From: Paraburkholderia solitsugae
GTDB taxonomy: Bacteria; Pseudomonadota; Gammaproteobacteria; Burkholderiales; Burkholderiaceae
DNA: 64,000 nucleotides
Direction of reading: 5' to 3'
Assembly: GCF_013177695.1 (NCBI RefSeq)
Contig: NZ_WOEY01000152.1
Location: 1-64,000 of the forward strand
The notes beneath the pieces are model-generated. The model did no database searches, had not been told where the DNA came from, and worked only from the letters and a program-made list of their open reading frames with translations. This document shows, in pieces, positions 60,647-64,000 of this stretch; positions within the stretch are counted from its first letter, which is position 1, and every line of letters starts with the position of its first letter. Position numbers and translations under genes: made by a program.

Positions 60647-61079
60647 TCGTCAGTCCGGGCGGGACAGCGTCGTGCGCTGCCACGCTCGTGCAAAAATCTG
60701 CCGATGCGTTACTGCCATGTTTTACGGGCGCTTTGGACAACTTGAGTTCGCCCGATACCGAGCAAATGTGCCGCCGCCATGTTTCCGTCGCACGTTGTCA
60801 TCGTTTTCGCCACCGGCTCTGGTGCAAATCGGATGAGCCGGTAGGGCATCTCGGGTTTTGACGACTTTCGGATCGCCAATGACAATCAACGTGACCGACG
60901 ATCCCGGTATCAAGGATACGCTCTGCTTGTAGTATGCGAGACTGACAACCCGTGCCCGCCATTATTTGAACGAGGTCTCGAAGGCCGGCTAACCGATTCT
61001 ATTCACAATGAATCCGTGATCCCGGCGAGATTGCTTAGTACTACAGCCGTAGATTTTTTCGCTACACTTGTAGTAATTG
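60647..61079. other. Intergenic region, IS-flanking
   Basis: About 430 bp without a supported gene. AT-richer near 61040, where ACTACA and TGTAGT form a loose inverted repeat just before the IS701 remnant; this could be part of its end. Confidence 0.3.
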
Positions 61080-61915
61080 GTATTCCTACATGAGAAAAAG
61101 ACGCATGCGACTGCAAAAGCGTGGGAACGTGAACTGGAGGCACTGCACGAGCGGCTCGGAGAGCTGTTCAGGCGGGCCCGAGCCCCGACAGCGGTCGCTC
61201 GCGTACCTGAAGGGCTTGCTGGGCACAGTCGAGCGCAAGAACGGCTGGCAACTCGCCGAATGGATCGGCGAAGCGACACCAGACGGCGTGCAGCACCTGC
61301 TGGAACGGGCTCAGTGGGATGCTGATGCCGCACGCGATGTGCTGCGCAGCTATGTAGTCGAACAACTGGGCGAGCGTGACGCGGTGCTCATCGTGGATGA
61401 GACCGGTTTCGTCAAGAAGGGGCAGCACTCGGCCGGTGTGCAACGCCAGTACAGTGGTACGGCGGGCCGTATCGAGAACAGCCAGAGCGGCGTGTTTCTT
61501 TGCTATGCCGGTGGTGGCGGTAGCGCGTTTATTGACCGCGAGCTGTATGTGCCCAAGGCGTGGACCGACGACCGTGCGCGCTGCGAGGCGGCTGGCATCC
61601 CCGGGGTCGGTGGAGTTTGCAACGAAGTCGCAACTCGCGCGCAGCATGCTCGAGCGGGCACTGGACGCAGGTGTGCCGTGTGGCTGGGTCACGGGTGACG
61701 AAGTCTACAGCGAGCGGCACCTGCGGCTATGGCTCGAGTCGCGTGGCCAGTCTTTCGTGCTGGCCATCGCGAAGAACGAACCCCTGTGGTGGCATGGTCC
61801 AGATTACGTACGGGCAGACCGGATCGCAGAAGCCCTGCCGGCGCGTGCACGGCGACGCCTGTCGGCTGGTGCCGGAGCCAAAGGCGAGCGCCTGTATGAT
61901 TGGGCGCTGACCTCA
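61080..61915 (+). pseudogene. IS701-family transposase, frameshifted and 3'-truncated
   Basis: AWERELEALHERLGELFRR, then in another frame RQRSLAYLKGLLGTVERKNG, DAVLIVDETGFVKKGQHSAG, and after a second frameshift CGWVTGDEVYSERHLRLWLE and SFVLAIAKNEPLWWHG. These are IS701-type DDE transposase features. At least two frameshifts. It ends at the join with an IS5 remnant at about 61915. Confidence 0.7.
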
Positions 61916-61963
61916 GGATCAACCGCATCCATTACGGCAGCCTGTTTTTTGGAGGGGACGAGG

Positions 61964-62781
61964 ATGGGCGCGCCGATTGTTGATGACGAACTGTGGGCAC
62001 TGATCGAGCCATAGCTGCCGACGCCAAAACCACGGCGCAAGAAGTATCCAGGCCGGTTGCCGGTTGCGAACAGGGCTGCACTGAACGGCATCCTGTTCGT
62101 ACTTAAGTCCGGTAGTCGCTGGCGCGACCTGTCGACCAAATTGGGGTTTGGCTCTGGCTCAACCTGCTGGAGACGGTTGCGCGATTGGCGGAAGGCGGGT
62201 GTGTGGAAGCGATTGCACGAGCTACTGATGGCGAAGTTACGTGAGGCAGGCGAACTGGACTTGTCGCGAGCAGTGGTCGACTCTTCATCTGTGCGAGCCG
62301 TTGGGGCGGGCTAAAAACTGGTCCGAACCCTACGGATCGCGCGCGACCAGGTTCCAAGCACCACGTCCTGGTAGACGCCAATGGCGTCCCCGTCAGCGCG
62401 ATCCTGACAGGCGCGAATCGCAACGACGTCATCCAATTGCTGCCACTGGTTGACGCCATTCCACCGATTCGCGGCGTACGTGGCCGACCTCTTCAGAAGC
62501 CCAAAGTCATCTACGCAGACCGTGGGTACGACTCAGAGACGCATCGCCAGAAGCTTCGCGAGCGCGGCATCAAGGCGGTGATTGCCAAGCGCCGGACGGA
62601 GCACGGCAGTGGTCTGGGCAAATTCCGCTGGGTTGTCGAACGTACTCATGCGTGGCTTGACAACTTCCGTCGTCTTCGCATTCGCTTCGAACATCGTGCC
62701 GACATTCACGAAGCATTTATTAAACTCGGTTGCTCCCTCGTCTGCTGGAACATCTTGAGACGGACGGAGCAGCCTTTTTGA
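61964..62781 (+). pseudogene. IS5-family (IS427 group) transposase remnant
   Basis: MGAPIVDDELWALIEP is followed by an in-frame TAG (62012), then PKPRRKKYPGRLPVANRAAL, KSGSRWRDLSTKLGFGSGST and AVVDSSSVRAVGAG; the second half continues in another frame (KPKVIYADRGYDSETHRQKL, GKFRWVVERTHAWLDNFRRL). The OrfA/OrfB frame break lacks the usual lysine-rich stretch, indicating a small deletion. Inserted in the IS701 remnant. Confidence 0.75.
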
Positions 62782-62899
62782 ATCCGGCTCTTAGGAGCGA
62801 ACGATCGTTGCCGCAACCTCGGAAGGGCCGCTCCTGGACAAAGAGCGGCCGCTCAGATTGTAAGGGTGTAATGCCCGCTTCACGCCCTGAGTCAATCCG

Positions 62900-63214
62900 T
62901 CAAGCATTTCGAGGGGGAGGCGCGAGGCTTCCAAGGAGAGGCGAGCCCCGCTTCCTCAATGTATTCAGATAGACGCTTTCGTCGCACAGTGTCCGTGTTT
63001 GCCAGCAGTGGTACAGGATCCGTATCCACTTTAGAATGCCAAGCTTCTCGTTTCCAATGAACCCCGCGTAGTCGATACCCAGACCGTCGTTGAACCAGTC
63101 CTCGATCACTTCATGAAAGAGGACAAAGTATTGTGGATAGAACACGATGCCAGGGGGGCGCAGTGCTGGAAGCGCACGATCTTGTCGCAATGAAATTCCG
63201 CTGCTTTCTGTCAT
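62900..63214 (-). pseudogene. Acyl-CoA thioesterase (hot-dog fold), N-terminal fragment
   Basis: From MTESSGISLRQDRALPALRP the fragment shows GIVFYPQYFVLFHEVIEDWF and NDGLGIDYAGFIGN, the 4-hydroxybenzoyl-CoA thioesterase-type signature (the FYPxYF loop and the Glu-bearing helix). After NEKLG the frame diverges into unrelated sequence (ILKWIRILYHCWQTRTLCDE), so about two thirds is missing. Truncated by IS debris at 62785-63035. Confidence 0.6.
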
Positions 63215-63273
63215 GTCATGAACCTCTGTGATGCGCAACGATCAAGAGCATCGCCGTGAGTCGCGCGACGGGG

Positions 63274-63528
63274 TTACATGTGCGTGAAACCCGATCGCGC
63301 TTTGGCCGTTCGAATCGCTTCGTCGAAAGACGAGGCGGTTGCCACATGGCGATGGTTCACCGTGACAAGCCAGTTGTTGTCCCGTAGACACCACCGGATT
63401 GTTCCACACTCCATTAACGCGGAGAACCATCGCCAAACGGAGGCGTCCTCGGCGTTTGCGCATGCGGCAGCCAGTGTGCGAGCCTCGCGAAGGCGACGAG
63501 TATCGATTGTTTGAGAAGCGTGTGTCAT
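63274..63528 (-). CDS. Small uncharacterised protein
   Basis: 84 residues: RRLREARTLAAACANAEDAS, SVWRWFSALMECGTIRWCLR and DNNWLVTVNHRHVATASSFD. Same strand as the oxidoreductase and thioesterase fragments on either side. No family recognised; coding status moderate. Confidence 0.35.
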   Translation of the reverse strand: MTHASQTIDTRRLREARTLAAACANAEDASVWRWFSALMECGTIRWCLRDNNWLVTVNHRHVATASSFDEAIRTAKARSGFTHM

Positions 63529-63537
63529 CGCGGGTGC

Positions 63538-64000
63538 CTAGCAGATCGCATGCGACAAGATCTGGTCGATGACGAGCTGGTTGCCAAGGGAGTTCTCGAG
63601 CGTGAATGCGATCGAATCGCTACGTCCAACCAGGCCGGATCCGAAATTCTCGACCATCAACTGATACTGATCCACACCGCCGAAATCGAACGTTCCGACA
63701 AGTCCGCTGGCATCGGTGCGAAGTCTGATTTTCGCATCGGCATACACGCCCGCGTTGAACGGCGCATCCAGGGAAAGCCAGCCTTTGGAACCATGGAAAA
63801 CCATGTGCTGCCGCCGCGCACGCTGCGTCCCGCAGTAGAAATTCAGTCGAAAGCCCGGGAAATTCAACTCGCAGATTGCGAGCTTGTCGGTGCCATAGCG
63901 CGGGTCGATGGTAATGTCGGCGCGCACCGAGAGCGGTTCAAGGCCGGTTGCGATACGCGTTGTCACGACTGGGTAGAGACCAATGTCCCGCACGCCACCG
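63538..64000 (-). CDS. Gfo/Idh/MocA-family oxidoreductase, C-terminal part (5' end outside window)
   Basis: The frame enters from the right edge as GGVRDIGLYPVVTTRIATGL and continues with ADITIDPRYGTDKLAICELN, FPGFRLNFYCGTQRARRQHM and SLDAPFNAGVYADAKIRLR. This is the substrate-binding C-terminal domain of Gfo/Idh/MocA NAD(P)-dependent sugar-type dehydrogenases (GGxxxDIGxYP motif). The N-terminal Rossmann domain lies beyond the window. Confidence 0.8.
   Translation of the reverse strand, partial: GGVRDIGLYPVVTTRIATGLEPLSVRADITIDPRYGTDKLAICELNFPGFRLNFYCGTQRARRQHMVFHGSKGWLSLDAPFNAGVYADAKIRLRTDASGLVGTFDFGGVDQYQLMVENFGSGLVGRSDSIAFTLENSLGNQLVIDQILSHAIC

Noticed and set aside
1..64000. tRNA, rRNA or replication origin
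   Set aside because: No tRNA-like cloverleaf, rRNA conserved segments, iteron arrays or replication initiator gene were recognised; replicon type therefore stays open.

Overview
The window looks like an accessory replicon or genomic island of a Burkholderiales bacterium (Paraburkholderia, Burkholderia, Caballeronia or Cupriavidus-like). The basis is high GC, the Burkholderia-type porin, T4MO-like and VanAB-like aromatic oxygenases, a DmpR/XylR-type regulator, and the class of insertion elements. No rRNA, tRNA or CRISPR array was seen. It is a mosaic of aromatic catabolism operons embedded in broken mobile elements.

Layout. 1-4.4 kb: a Tn554-type set of three overlapping tyrosine recombinases plus a TnpC-like protein. 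4.5-5.45 kb: the TniQ tail and right end of a Tn7-like element. 5.5-10.5 kb: an accessory block of unknown genes, an HU-like protein, a DUF1016/YhcG nuclease and an orphan ribbon-helix-helix protein. 10.6-15.2 kb: a Tn7-like right end next to an orphan gene, then a 3.3-kb tniABQ element with GCTAGC-bearing inverted ends inserted in an IS21-family istA. 15.6-20.6 kb: a MalT-type regulator divergent from a flavin reductase and a truncated luciferase-like monooxygenase. 20.6-23.8 kb: a deleted mini-Tn7-like element, a broken serine-recombinase operon, a group II intron 3' half and an IS6 transposase remnant. 24.5-38.4 kb: a long catabolic cluster read in one direction: aromatic-acid transporter, porin, two-component flavin monooxygenase, hydrolase, two-domain extradiol dioxygenase, FAH-family enzyme, enoyl-CoA hydratase, acyl-CoA ligase, Baeyer-Villiger-type monooxygenase, LysR regulator and a broken acyl-CoA dehydrogenase. 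38.4-45 kb: IS630, a chemoreceptor, a truncated transporter, a third Tn7-like relic and the remnant of a phenol hydroxylase operon. 45.3-60.7 kb: a sigma-54 activator, a VanB/VanA-like reductase and Rieske oxygenase, catechol 1,2-dioxygenase, a complete six-subunit toluene/arene monooxygenase, a FadL/TodX-type channel, glutathione-dependent formaldehyde dehydrogenase, S-formylglutathione hydrolase and a GST. 61-64 kb: nested IS701 and IS5 remnants, a thioesterase fragment and the end of a Gfo/Idh/MocA oxidoreductase.

How the genes may work together. The 45-60 kb block can be read as one route (inference): the diiron monooxygenase hydroxylates a methoxybenzene-type arene, the VanAB-like pair removes the methyl group as formaldehyde to give catechol, CatA opens the ring, and FrmA/FghA oxidise the formaldehyde. 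The 24-38 kb cluster combines ring hydroxylation, extradiol cleavage, CoA activation and Baeyer-Villiger oxidation in a combination I cannot assign to a described pathway. Three Tn7-like relics share related end repeats, which suggests repeated insertion and deletion shaped this locus.
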